From contig OZ038423.1 of NCBI GenBank assembly GCA_964036155.1, positions 54,637,249 to 54,701,248 on the forward strand: a DNA stretch of 64,000 nucleotides. Reading direction: 5' to 3'. Each line of letters begins with the position of its first letter. The first letter of the stretch is position 1. The notes under the pieces are model-generated. The model was given only the letters and a program-made list of their open reading frames with translations. It had not been told where the DNA came from and ran no database searches. A program made the translations under genes and the position numbers. This DNA is from Diploscapter coronatus. Its lineage: Eukaryota; Nematoda; Chromadorea; Rhabditida; Rhabditidae. This document shows, in pieces, positions 52,401 through 63,094 of the stretch.

Positions 52401-55000
52401 GGTACTCGGTCTTGCTGGTATTCATTCTCAGTCCGTGCCGTTCGAGTCTTTCTTTCAACTTCTTCAGGTCTTTCTTGAGTTCATCTCTGGTTGATCTTGC
52501 GAGCACGATGTCATCTGCGTAGAGCAGTGTCCATGGGTGTTCGCCTTGGATGTCTCGGGTGATTCGGTCCAAGCACAGGATGAACAGCAGAGGAGATATG
52601 GCGCTGCCTTGATGCACACCGACTGTGACTTCGAATGGCCTTGTAGTGCCGGCCACGCTTCGGACTTGACTTCGACTGTCGGTGTACAGCATCTTCACCC
52701 ACTTGATATACTCCTCTGGGACTCCAGCATCTCTGAGACTGTACCATATCAGGTCGTGTGGTACTCGATCGAATGCCTTCTCTAGGTCGACGAAGGCTAT
52801 GTGCAACGGCAGCTTCTTCTCTCGATGCTTCTCTGCGAGTACTCTCAATGCGAAGATGGCGTCTGTTGTTCCGCAGCCAGGTCTGAAGCCTGTCTGGTTG
52901 GATGTTATCTCGACGCATTCCCGTATTCTCGCATCTAGTACTCGCTCGAAGATCTTCAGAGTGTGTGAGAGGAGTCTGATTGGCCGGTAGTTGTTGCATG
53001 TTAGGGTGTCACCTTTGCCCTTCCAGATAGGTACCGTTGTGGACTTCTTCCACTCAGCAGGGATTTCGTTGTCTTCGACTATCTTGTTGTAGAGCTTGGC
53101 TAGGAACCGTACTCCTTTGTCACCTGCTAGCTTCCACACTTCTGCCGGTATATCATCTGGGCCAGTGCACTTGCCGATCTTCATCTTGCTCACGGCCATC
53201 CTGACTTCCATTTCAGTGATCACAGGCACAGGTCTGACGTTGGGTGTTCCTCGAGGGATTCTTGGATGGGGGAATTCAGCTGTGGATATCTCTTTGTAGT
53301 GCTCCCTCCATCTGTCCATGATATCTTTGTCCTCGTACAACACCCTTCCATCTGCTGCCTTCACTATTCTCACGTTGCCGATGTCCCTTGTCTTCGCGTG
53401 TCTGGCCTTTGCAATTCGGTAGATCTCGCTTTCACCCTCTCTTGTTTCCAGTCTGCGGTAGAGGTCTTCGAAGTGTTCTTGTTTGGCTTTCGCGATCTGT
53501 ATCTTGGCCTCTTTCTTCCGCAGGTTGTAGACGTCTTTGTCCTGCTGGGTGCGAGTCTGTCTCCACTGTTTGAAGGCTTCTTTCTTGCTCTTGATAGCTG
53601 CTTCGACTTCGTTTGTCCACCACCAAGTTTCCTTCTTGATGCGACTTGTGCCTGGTTTCGTCATCCCGAACTTTTCACTTGCCACTTTCCGAACTGCATC
53701 TGCACACTGTTGCCAGTTGACAGCAGCTGAGACCGCTGGGTTGATTTCAGGGATTGCCTTGACGATGTCTTTGCAGGCTTGCTCCGAGGACTGCTCCCGT
53801 GTCTTCCACCATTTGATTCTAGCGTCACCCGTTGTTCGTATCTTTGTTTTTGCCTTCTTTGTGAACCTGAAGTCTGCGACCACGGGTCTGTGCTGGGGAG
53901 CTATTATCTCATTTGGGAGTACTTTGCAGTCCATCACGTATTTGAGGGAGCTTTGGTGGACCAGGACGAAGTCGATCTGGGATTTGTGCCTTCCAGACTC
54001 GTAGGTGACTGTCTGCGACTCCCGTTTGTGGAAGAACGTGTTCAGTACCGCGAGATCCAGTGAGCCCGCGAATTCCAGCAGCTTTTCTCCGTCTTCATTT
54101 CGACTTCCGAAGCCATGGCGTCCCATCGTTCGTTTGTGTCCTATGCGATCCCGACCAATGTGAGCGTTGAAGTCGCCTCCAACGATGATCTTGTCTTCCG
54201 GAGGAGCCGATCGGACGAGATCACCCAATTTCTCGAGGAACTCTTCTTTCTCGTCTTCCGGGCAGTTGGTCTGTGGTGCATAGACACTCACTGCTTGCAG
54301 GATACCGCAGTCAGTGTCGACTCGAATTGCCATTATCCGATCTGATACGCGTTTGACCTCGATCACTCTGTTGGCGAGGTGGCCTGCCAGAGCGACGGCT
54401 ACGCCGTTTCTTTTATTGGATGTGCCGTAGTAGTATAGTTTGTAGCCGTCGCCCAGCGGGTAGGCCTTTTCTCCTTTCCAGTGTGTTTCTTGGACACACG
54501 CGATCTCGATTCTGCGTCGGCGAAGCACCTCTGTTAGTTCGCTTACGCGTCCTGTTAGAGTGCCGACGTTGATGGTAGCGAATCGGAGTCGGTGGTACTT
54601 GTGGACTAACTTCGTTACCCTAGGCCGCCCCTGCCCAGGGAACCCTCGCTTATTTGACACGTTGCTCGGGCGAGGACAACGCGCGTCGCTTCGGGGGAAC
54701 GCCCTAGCTTTAACCGGTATTTGCTTAAAGGACATGCCCATGTTTTACCCATGTTGGGTGTGATGCGACTGGGGATCATACCAGCCGGCCCGTCGCCCAG
54801 GCCTGTCGCCGCTTGACTTATCTGAGCCGTGGGGTTATTTTGCAAAAATCCCTAACCCCACCCCGAGAGTCGATCCCCCGACCCCTCTCGACTTCAGTGT
54901 AAGTGGCAGAAGCAAGCGCCCTACCACTGCACTAAAGGCCCTCCTACTTAGACAAATTATTGAATATAAAATTTATGCAAACCTGAGGCAGGTGTGACAT
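49485..55000 (-). CDS. F-box protein split by a LINE insertion in intron 1
   Basis: Ten exons: 55000-54983 (MSHLPQ), 51713-51498, 51376-51328, 50990-50850, 50791-50694, 50639-50547, 50501-50357, 50068-49983, 49929-49783 and 49706-49485. Together they give about 404 residues, all phases consistent. The F-box is at residues 7-50: KTLVDLPPEVLQIIFSRLPI then GDLGQIQRVNKRLHAVA. F-box proteins recruit substrates to SCF ubiquitin ligases through Skp1. The remaining 350 residues should be the substrate-binding part; they look like the long C-terminal regions of nematode F-box families, but I cannot name a domain. Exon 1 is separated from the F-box exon by 3,269 nt, of which all but 44 nt is the LINE plus the duplicated target site. 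The final acceptor is uncertain: TATGAG|AAT is used here, while a slightly longer exon would need a non-AG end. Confidence 0.75.
50111..50289. repeat. Short inverted-repeat element in an F-box gene intron
   Basis: The left end CATTTTCTCTAATAGAGGTTCCC and the right end GGGAGCTTCTATTAGAAAAATATGG are imperfect inverted repeats about 180 bp apart. The same TTTCTCTAATAGAAG motif occurs in the hairpin at 41153-41190, so this appears to be a small repeat family. Confidence 0.55.
51720..51736. repeat. Target-site duplication, 3' side of the LINE
   Basis: 17 bp identical to 54945-54961. It lies immediately next to the T run representing the LINE poly(A) tail and is followed (minus strand) by TTTCAG, the splice acceptor of the F-box exon. 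Confidence 0.9.
51763..54741 (-). CDS. LINE polyprotein: AP-like endonuclease + reverse transcriptase (992 aa)
   Basis: The open frame runs from the first in-frame Met. The AP-endonuclease-like domain (residues about 50-300) shows RFATINVGTL, IACVQETHWKG, VYAPQ, GGDFNAHIGRDR and SQIDFVLVHQ. These are the metal-binding and catalytic motifs used to nick target DNA. A linker leads to the reverse transcriptase (about 490-760), with YRPIRLLS, QTGFRPGCGTTD, FVDLEKAFDRVPHD, GVHQGSAISPLLF and the catalytic LLYADDIVLA. The C-terminal part has VRPVALYGSQTW and RLRWYGHVLR, common in RTE-type elements. All catalytic signatures are intact. The ORF is much more GC-rich than the host introns. Other long frames overlapping it on both strands are shadows. 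Confidence 0.93.
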   Translation of the reverse strand: MGMSFKQIPVKARAFPRSDARCPRPSNVSNKRGFPGQGRPRVTKLVHKYHRLRFATINVGTLTGRVSELTEVLRRRRIEIACVQETHWKGEKAYPLGDGYKLYYYGTSNKRNGVAVALAGHLANRVIEVKRVSDRIMAIRVDTDCGILQAVSVYAPQTNCPEDEKEEFLEKLGDLVRSAPPEDKIIVGGDFNAHIGRDRIGHKRTMGRHGFGSRNEDGEKLLEFAGSLDLAVLNTFFHKRESQTVTYESGRHKSQIDFVLVHQSSLKYVMDCKVLPNEIIAPQHRPVVADFRFTKKAKTKIRTTGDARIKWWKTREQSSEQACKDIVKAIPEINPAVSAAVNWQQCADAVRKVASEKFGMTKPGTSRIKKETWWWTNEVEAAIKSKKEAFKQWRQTRTQQDKDVYNLRKKEAKIQIAKAKQEHFEDLYRRLETREGESEIYRIAKARHAKTRDIGNVRIVKAADGRVLYEDKDIMDRWREHYKEISTAEFPHPRIPRGTPNVRPVPVITEMEVRMAVSKMKIGKCTGPDDIPAEVWKLAGDKGVRFLAKLYNKIVEDNEIPAEWKKSTTVPIWKGKGDTLTCNNYRPIRLLSHTLKIFERVLDARIRECVEITSNQTGFRPGCGTTDAIFALRVLAEKHREKKLPLHIAFVDLEKAFDRVPHDLIWYSLRDAGVPEEYIKWVKMLYTDSRSQVRSVAGTTRPFEVTVGVHQGSAISPLLFILCLDRITRDIQGEHPWTLLYADDIVLARSTRDELKKDLKKLKERLERHGLRMNTSKTEYLELEPRTPGDIELDGTKLPRANDFKYLGDRISADGESLSAVKGRIDAAWLKWRQCSGVLCDRKMPTKLKSRIYRTVVRPVALYGSQTWPVTKKVEQKMSVAEMKMARWSLGVTRLDRIPNTDIRKKLGIAPIGDKMREYRLRWYGHVLRQDPSQVARTAWNLELDGTRPRGRPKTRYIDTVKKDMTEAGLRERDARDRKRWKDRTHVADPST
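54855..54944 (-). promoter_or_regulatory. tRNA-like 5' head of the LINE with A- and B-box-like motifs
   Basis: Reading from the LINE 5' end, an A-box-like TAGTGCAGTGGTAGG lies about 11 nt in. It is followed about 45 nt later by GGGGATCGACTCTC, resembling a B box (GGTTCGANTCC). The arrangement suits an internal Pol III-type promoter derived from a tRNA. The acceptor stem and anticodon arm do not fold as a normal tRNA, so I do not call a functional tRNA gene. Confidence 0.45.
54945..54961. repeat. Target-site duplication, 5' side of the LINE
   Basis: 17 bp identical to 51720-51736. It marks the 5' end of the inserted element and shows that the insertion is full length. Confidence 0.9.
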
Positions 55001-56125
55001 TTGAATGATTTAGCGAAATGATTTTTCGAAGAATAGTTTTAATAAGTCTTAATGTGTTCTTCAAGTTTACGATCCTGCAATTTTGGAATGGTTAAATTGA
55101 AAAAATGTAGCAAAATAAAGCTGTTTTTCAGAAAAAAAACAATTCAGAAAAGATACTCAATCGATATTTTCAGAAGATATAATTAGAATGTTTCTCTCAT
55201 CAGCACTTTCACGCATATAATTGTCGTGCTTTTAGGTTGTATGGCGTTAGTCAGAACTTGGATTACCACAAGTTCTTATTAGCACAACGTCGAAGTGACA
55301 ATAGCTGGTGAAGATTAGGAAATTCACTGTCCCACCAGAACGCAGGAGACTCGAATCAATTGTGAGGCTAACAGTGAAGGCAATTCGAGGGAAGGTCAGT
55401 GGTCGCGAGGATAGAAAACTCCAGAAGGCGAGACTGGAAAAATATAGAGGGCTCGATAGCTGATGATTAATTGTAAGCCAATGGCTGTAGAGAGGAGAAT
55501 GAGAAGTACAACCACTGGGAGTAGGCAGAGAGGGAATGGCAACATGTGGGAGAGGTTAGAGACAAAGGGAAAAATGGAAGAATGAGTGAATGGTACTCTA
55601 ACATAAATATGCAATGTCAATAAGATTCAGAGACAGCGACGTTTCCAAACTGGACATTTCAGAACTCATCGAATTTTCATATGGACGTTTCAGAACTGGG
55701 ATCAGATATGATAAAAATGAAATGGACGTTTTAGAACTGAGGTCAGATATGACTAACAAGGCTATTTTTCCGAGTTTTGAATTGAATCCTGGCCAAGGCA
55801 CATGATTTTAAAACAGATTCTCTGTAATATTCGACGATCCCAAGGAAGAGACCGGACCAGAGGTTTCAATTCGTTTTTGAAAGGATATTTGAGTGTTTTC
55901 TACCTATATTCGACCCGTATGAGTTTGGTTCGGATCCAGGACAATTTTGCAATTATCCGGACCCTTGTTACAGTTATTTGTGGAATGGCTCTTAATAACC
56001 TGATTGAAACTCGATTCGACTCGTTTTCTATCGCCAGGAACAGGAATCAATCGTGAGTTTGTTTGTTTTATGTTATTAAAAATTCTTACAATAATTTATT
56101 CATCAGCATTTTTACTAGTTGGATT
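55001..56125. other. Intergenic region between F-box gene and TRPM gene
   Basis: It contains the F-box promoter side and the TRPM 3' flank. Around 55640-55775 there are three degenerate copies of a TGGAC(G/A)TTTCAGAACT... unit about 50-60 nt long. Open frames at 55614-55805 and 55802-56056 lack splice or family support and are not called. Confidence 0.45.
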
Positions 56126-59100
56126 TCATACGTTAGCATAAATAGCATCGATAGATTGCGCAGCGATTTCCTTGTGTGTCCAGGGAATTTGTGAGAGTTG
56201 TCCGCGAGAGAGCCAGCTGAATTCCCTTGTTGCCAGTTGAGCCGAGGGATTTCTAAAATCGAATGTTTAAATTGTGTGTCAGATATGAAATCATGTAAAT
56301 AGCTCTTTCTATCATTTTTTTTATTTTATAAAAAAAGGCCATTGAAATAGCCTTATCCTGAGAATAGTAATTAAGATTTTCATTTTATACCAAGTTTGAG
56401 CCTCTATTTAATTATTCTGTTCACCTTTTCTGAATTGAATAATCCATATTTTTAATATTCTCACCTGACATGCACTTGCCAAACGACATACTCGGACCAG
56501 GCATGATCGGTGTCGTCCTCCTGCTCCATAGCTATCGTCCTCACGTTTGCACTGCCTGCCTCGAATCGGCTGGGCGTGGCCGGATCAGTTCTCCTCAAAG
56601 CCAGCATCTGCAATCGATCGATCAGTCACTATTCTTCCCGTCTCTCTGCACTCCTATCTCCAACCTGTGCATCCCCTTCATTCAGTCCAATTTCCTGCAG
56701 AATCTTCGACAGTCTTTCGTCTCGACTCATTCTCCCCCCAATCGTGTCTGTAGGCAGTTGTTTGTCGTTCGTTGCTAGAATCTGAATTTTGAAAGTCACT
56801 TGAACATTTTATGAATGATTGACAGTAAGTAATTCTGAATTATTGGACGTTCTCAGAAAATCTTTCGTCATAGAAAGATAAACAACATGATAAAAATTAG
56901 TGAAATCTGAATGTATAACTCCCCATTCAATATTGTCTTACCATGCATTCCTGCTTGCTCTTGCCCTTCGCAATCACATATACCGATGTTCTGTTGGCAC
57001 CGAAGTGTCTGTGATTTCCTCTGCCTCCGACTCCTGTTATTTCAATTATTCTAATTTTCATTTATTCCTCCTCACCTCTCCTTCCATTAGGATTGAGTGG
57101 ATACCCCATAGCGGACAATCTCCAGGCCTTGTTGCTCCACATTTCTGTCAACTGTCTATTTCTCCAATTCTTGCGTAATTCACAAAGATTCTAAAGTTTT
57201 ATCATTTTCTTATTTTTCGCCAGATAATTTCTACATCTTCATTTGCGACATCAACATTCGCTCCAAATTCTACTGCAAATTCATTCTCCGGCTTACAATA
57301 GAAAATAGGGTTGTACCTGAAAATTCGATTACTTCTCTTTCACGATAAATGTTTTGTAAACAGAAAATTCCGTCATTATTTGAATCGAATTTCGACAAAC
57401 TGTCTCGTTTTTCTTATTAGTTCAAATATGAAATAACTTCGTACCTAGGCATAATCACTTCCCACGGTCTCTGTTCATCGGTCAGGACAATTCTCTTCAC
57501 ATTGCTATTGATGTAATCCACTAGTTCATTCTGCAAAATCACCATCTTAATATTCAACACTTTTCCAGCAAGCTGACCTTCTTCACTTCCAGCTTCCCAG
57601 ACTGTTCATAGGCTTTTTGCAGCGCAGTGCAGCTTGTTTGTGTCTCACTGCTCTGTCTGCATTTTCTCCCTTCACTCTCGTCATCTTCTGTCCATTTCTG
57701 TATGGCTTTTTGTCTCCATAAGTCCTGTGTCGATTGTTTTTTGGAAGATTTCCTGATTTTGCCAGTTACTTCTTTATTTTCTAAAATTCCTTCTTACTTG
57801 ATAGGAGCATCCGGATGCGTGAATGAGTTGTCTTGGAACAGTTTCTTCGATGAGCAGCAGCAAGAACACAGCAGCGCGAGTAGAGTGAATGGAGGTGGAA
57901 ATGCTGGCCGAAGTCTAATACAATCGATTTAGTTTAGTTTTCTACAAATTTGCCCACCTGAATTCCGTAACTAGTGCATACATTTGAAATTTCCAAATCT
58001 TATCAGCCTCTTCGTCCACGGTTTTCGCTGTTTTTGCGAAGAAGGCGAACAGTATCGGCCACAGAATGAGCTAAAACAAGTTGTTTGTAAAAATATAATT
58101 GTTTAGCTAATAATTTCGTGCAAAAACATTTATCTTTTGTTTTCAAGATTTTTTATTCGAAATATAGACTTCTTCTAATGACGTAGCTTTCATTCTATAT
58201 TTAATTTTTAGCAATAGTTATAAACACTGATTTACCTTGATGACGATGAAATATTCAAAGAGTAGGAAGTACGCTGATGTTGAAAATGCAGGGCAGAGTG
58301 GGTTGGAATGACGGTTGAGATGAGAAGAGCAGAAAGTTGGATTCTTGCGGAAGGAGAGGGAAACATTGCGGCATGTATCAGAAGTCAGATCTGCAAAGGT
58401 GATCATTACTGTAAGTGAAAAAAATGAAGATCAGCTTACATGACAGATCTGTTGAATAGAGAGAATATGAGATGGAAGGTAGGGAAGAGCGGAGGGAGGA
58501 CCATGAGGCTGGACGGTCTGGATAGATCAAGGTGTACATTGCTACTGCACTGCTAAAAATCATAAAGATGGAAATTTTTATTGATAATTCAGTTTAAAAT
58601 ATGCTATTCTTTTCGAGTTATTTTTTACACAAAAAAAAAAGATTAAAAAAATGACCTGAGCATAACCAATCCAACCACGATAATAAAGTTAGTAAAATCC
58701 CGAAATAGCATTAGCTTGAATCGAATTAGAAGCGGACCGAACACTTCCGACATTGGGGTATAGTAGATGAGCGTCGAGTAGCACCAATAGAGCAGGAAGA
58801 GGGAGGAGAGAATTCGTGAAGGGTGGACTGTGCGGATGCCGAGAAGGTCTGTCAGGGGGCCTTCGAATGACAGGGATAGTTGGAGAAGTAGAAAACAAAG
58901 CACGACCATACAGTCAAAGGTCTGCAAAGTATTTGCGATACATCATTATGCTATGGCGTCATATCAAAAATTCTGAAATCTTCCAAGATGCTTGAATATG
59001 ATATGGAATATGAATATCTTAAATTTTTAAACTCCCACCCTCCAAGGCATCAAAGAAAGCGGCATAGATTGCGATCGCAAATACAGCACATAGAAACTCT

Positions 59101-62100
59101 CGCACCACCAGCTGAATGTCCACACCCACAGAATCACACTGATTGTACGGTTACCGCAACCGGGTTGCATTATCTGAAATAAATTAGAGTTACTATACAT
59201 AAATTTAATAATTTAAAAATGCCATTCTAACTAAATGATGATGCAATCTTCATTTCACAATAACTGAAATTTAGTTTAATTTTTACTTACAGCATATGCA
59301 AAGAAGAGAACATGTAGAAGACGAAATGTCAAAGACAGCCAGTATTTGACAAGAGGAGTTTCGTAGAAAAGTCGTAGATCGGAGAAGGAACTTCGAGAAC
59401 GGTCTTTCTGAATCAAAGCAGAGAATATTTTTAAGGGAGTTCAATAAAAATCTAAAATTCGTCGTTCAATATCATAAATTTGATACCTTTCTTGCTTTGT
59501 TCTTGTAACTGCTAGCCGGAATGTCTTCAACGCTGAGCGGAAGCAGAACAGACTGAGGTGTGTTCGAATCGGTCTGTTGCAGAGGCAGATGGGAGTGGGT
59601 GGGAAGAGGCTGTAGGGGAATCGACGATGGAACTGACAGACCCATCTCGCTGCGGGCCGATACCAGACTGAAAATTCGCACGATTCTGGTGATAAAATTC
59701 AATGATTTTTCAACCTGAACGAAGCTGAAATCGTTCTTCGTCTTTTGTGCGGATTTTCATTATCGAGCAGCAGCTCTGCAGGAGATACAGAATCATTTGA
59801 AGAAGTGGAGAAGCTTGGAGGAGAATTGAAATGGAATAGCCAGAATATCGGCAACACAAATATAGCTAAAATGGCTCTTTGAAATTTAATTTCGACGATG
59901 AATAAAATACCTGAAATGATGATCTTCACCCATCGAGGCACGAAGGAGAGCAGATTTGTCGTCCGTAAATGGCCGTGCAGAAGACGATGCAACCATTTCT
60001 GGCAGCATTCGTGAGCTATGAAACTACGGGAGTTCAGCTGAAATGCGCCTCTTGAAAAGGCGAACTGTAAATTTATTTACCTGAAATGCTAAATCAGTTA
60101 TCGTAGTTCCATTGCACGGTTCACATAGCAGACGATATGCCTGAAAGTCAAGAATTCGAACTTTCACATTTCTTTAAAGAAAATAAAACTCCTACTTTAG
60201 TTGGATGAGTCTTGTAAACTGAATCTAGTAGAGAAATTGCAGAGCGACGCAGAGATTTAGATAATTCGGATAGAGATTCTTCGTAGAAAAACCAGTCATG
60301 ACTCTGAAAATTTTAAAATTGAAAATGAAATTTCATAGAGCTCAATATAGGATTCTAGAAATCAGTACGGAAAAGTTCATCAAATTTTCTTACTTGGTGG
60401 GCGAGGGATTGAGCAACTCTGGAAGTGATGAGGTAGCTGACAAGAGGATTGGAGGAGAACGAACAGAGGCAGTCGACTGGGGAGAGATGGTGGACAAATA
60501 CGCACCATAACTGGAAAAGGCATACTAACTTCATTATGCTGCGAATTTTGAGGTTATATCGAAAAATGAAATACTCACCGACAACATTCGATATGGATCT
60601 GCGTTGTTAGAAAAGTCGTTGTCGAATGAGATTGGAGTGAACAGATGAGGAATGCCAAATGATAATTCGAACTGAAATTATGACGAAATGGAGAAATAAG
60701 AAGGAATTGAATATTACAGCTAATCTATCGAGATGCCGAATGAATCTGTCATCGAATACTTCAGGAATGTGGGAATAACCTAGACATTGACTGAGCAGAA
60801 TTGTTGAGAAGAAGTGCTGAAGATTTTGCACCGACATTATTAAAAGTAAAGAAGCGATATTGAAATTGATCTACCTGATCAACTTGTTTAGCGATTCTCA
60901 TGAAAAGGGAAGAGGTGAGTTGATTTGGAGATGTTTTCTGAAGGAGTACAGAAAGAAGTCGCAGGTCTGTGTCTCCGGTTGCACACTCACAAATCACAGA
61001 GCAGAGCAACTGAAAGAAGGTAAATTGAAAGAATTCGTGTGATGATTGAAAGACTAGCTCACATCTTCACTCAGATATTTGCTCATATCTACCATCGACA
61101 AAACTGATGAAAGATTCATTCTAGAGGCGATGTGCAGAACCTGAAAAAATCATATCTTCATGCGAAAATTTTACTTCGATAAACCTGTCTTGTATCACCT
61201 CTAGCTGAATAGCACTGCAAACACATCTCAATCAATTTGCTGGGAAGTTCGTCGATCTGCGAATATAATTTATTCCTGGATATAAAAGAACTCTAAACAT
61301 TATATGAACACCTTCTTCACAAATGCAATTCCCTCTGCCATCTTTAAAGCTTGAAAAAATAATTCTAATCCTTATCTTTTCATAAATTAAAAATAGAAAA
61401 CCTGCTCTTACATTGCTTTCCGGAAGGAATTCGATGAGTCGAATGTCCGAGAATGCGATGGAGAAAATGTCGACGATGAGTTGAGCGATTGAGTCCTCGC
61501 TTTGAGGGAAGGAGAATTCGAGTTGAGACCGCAGCCAGACAAGGAATTGATTGTGGTCGAAGTGCGGCAGACGCAGCAATTGCGAGCAGCAGTATAGAAT
61601 CACACACAATTCACAACTGTCCTGGAAATGAAGAGAAGGAATATATAAAGAATATAAAAAGATACCTGAAGAATAAGCACTGGAACCCCATGTTTGATGT
61701 AGATGAACAACTCGTGAAGTGATTCTTCGCTTGCACCTGAATGAAGATCGACTTATCTCCATGAAGTCAAGCTTTTACAATGTCAAGAGAAGGATAGAAA
61801 ATCATAGAAGAAGAAGAAGAAAGACAAAAATGATTTTCAATCAAATAAACTATATGAAAAATTTAATAAGGTCATAAACGACCTGCAAAAATGACGACTG
61901 GAAGAGGCCTGGAATCCGACGAAGGAGACAGGAGAATTGGGGATGAAACTCCATAAGAGACAGGGTCGTTGATCGCGTCCGAGGGCACGCCGATCAGCAG
62001 TGCGGGGGGTGGTTGTGCCAAGCGAATTGTCGCTGCTGCACGGAATCTCCCCACGTCTGTATCCGTGTCCACTTCCCTAGAGACGATTCATTTGGTCCAG

Positions 62101-63094
62101 AAAAAGATAACTAATTGCAATTTTCATTAAGTTGTCATCATAAGATTTTGTATTGCAAATGTTGAGGGCTTTCATCAAATAACTTCATGTTCGAGAAAGA
62201 GAACGTAATTTATGCATTTCTGTGATGACATGATGATTTTTACACAGAAGCCTTCTATATAACCATTCAAATGGCATACCTTCTAGAAATAACGGCAGCA
62301 GTGTTTATAGCCGAATCGACTGCGGGAATGCTTTCTGTGAGTCCTTCATTCACGACCAACTGACTCCCGTTCATTATGAAATGCATTACATCGCGAGATC
62401 GGTGCAACTAAATCAGACGTTCGAAATGAACTAGATTTAGTAGGATGAATGAAGTTCACCGTCTACAAAAAAACGAGAAAGATCTATTCTGGAAACACAA
62501 GACTGTTTGAGCTTGCATTAAATTCTCGAGTCTTTGGTAAATGACTCGCTATTGAAATTAGCAATCGTGCCTGTGAAATAGCAGCCCTAACAGCGGAAGC
62601 AGCAATCTCGGCCAGTGGGTCTGCAGCTTCCCCAGAGGAAGTCAGCCAGATTCGACCACAGTTCACTATCAGACTCGTCAATTTGCTCTCGATTCGTCTG
62701 ATGTACTGAAGGGAAGAAATAAAAATGTTAGATCTCAGCTCGTTTTAAAATTTCGTTTCAAATGAAAACTAATTCATAAGTTGTTTTGGGGATAAGCCTC
62801 TCGAGTTATTGTTATTGTTGTTGTATATTTCAGCAACAATAAATGTTTCCAATAAAAATCAACAAAACTTACATGTGAAGAGAATTGGTTGTTGTGAGAG
62901 ACGAGTGCTGTGACGAGCAGAGGCATGGCATCATCCTCATCGCCGGTGGCCAATCTGCTGTAGACATGTTTGATTGCACCTGGGAGGGCTTGAGGACTGC
63001 CTAGAAGAATGGCTGGACAAAACTGTAGTTGCTGATCGGAGACACACAACAAGGGCACTCGGTCCGTGAACACTGACAGAGCAGAATCATCCAT
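56126..63094 (-). CDS. TRPM2: TRPM2-type cation channel with C-terminal NUDT9-homology domain
   Basis: Thirty-three exons join in phase to 1,387 aa. The TRPM N-terminal SLOG region includes GRIWLTSS, PVVIFAGGASEES and HGVPVLILQ (63094-61412), followed by helical repeats (61341-60081). The S1 segment is FYETPLVKYW (59407-59291). Further spans lie at 59173-58656 (including FGPLLIRFKLMLFRDF). The pore exon is 58552-58440 and S6 is at 58390-58070. The TRP-box region carries DEEADKIWKFQMYAL and RLRPAFPPPF, both TRPM hallmarks. The tail is NUDT9-homologous: QRPWEV (57530-57445), NPNGRRGVGGRGNHRHFG (57190-56942), a Nudix-like GGRMSRDERL (56781-56665) and DDTDHAW (56607-56465), ending at TGA 56126. 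In TRPM2 this domain binds ADP-ribose to gate Ca2+ entry. The Nudix box is degenerate, so hydrolysis is unlikely. The ATG follows ATTATACAG by 2 nt. Exon 2 may end at a GC donor (62571) or at a later GT. Confidence 0.9.

Larger units (their letters stand above)
51737..54944 (-). mobile_element. Complete RTE-like non-LTR retrotransposon
   Basis: About 3.2 kb, oriented on the minus strand. The 5' end is at 54944, the single ORF is 54741-51763, the 3' UTR is only about 15-25 nt, and a poly(A) tail is seen as a T run at 51737-51750. It is flanked by a perfect 17-bp target-site duplication (TACTTAGACAAATTATT at 51720-51736 and 54945-54961). A single endonuclease/RT ORF, very short 3' UTR and small size are typical of the RTE clade. 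The uninterrupted ORF, intact duplication and poly(A) tail indicate a young, possibly active copy. It lies in intron 1 of the F-box gene, in the gene's own orientation. Confidence 0.92.

Noticed and set aside
51665..54763. Many long plus-strand and alternative-frame ORFs across the LINE
   Set aside because: They are shadows of the 992-codon GC-rich reverse transcriptase frame and show no domain motifs.
54860..54935. A tRNA gene on the minus strand
   Set aside because: A- and B-box-like motifs are present, but the sequence does not give a normal acceptor stem or anticodon arm, and it is an integral part of the LINE 5' end.
55614..56056. Two overlapping open frames downstream of TRPM
   Set aside because: They run through degenerate repeat sequence, with no splice signals and no recognisable protein character.
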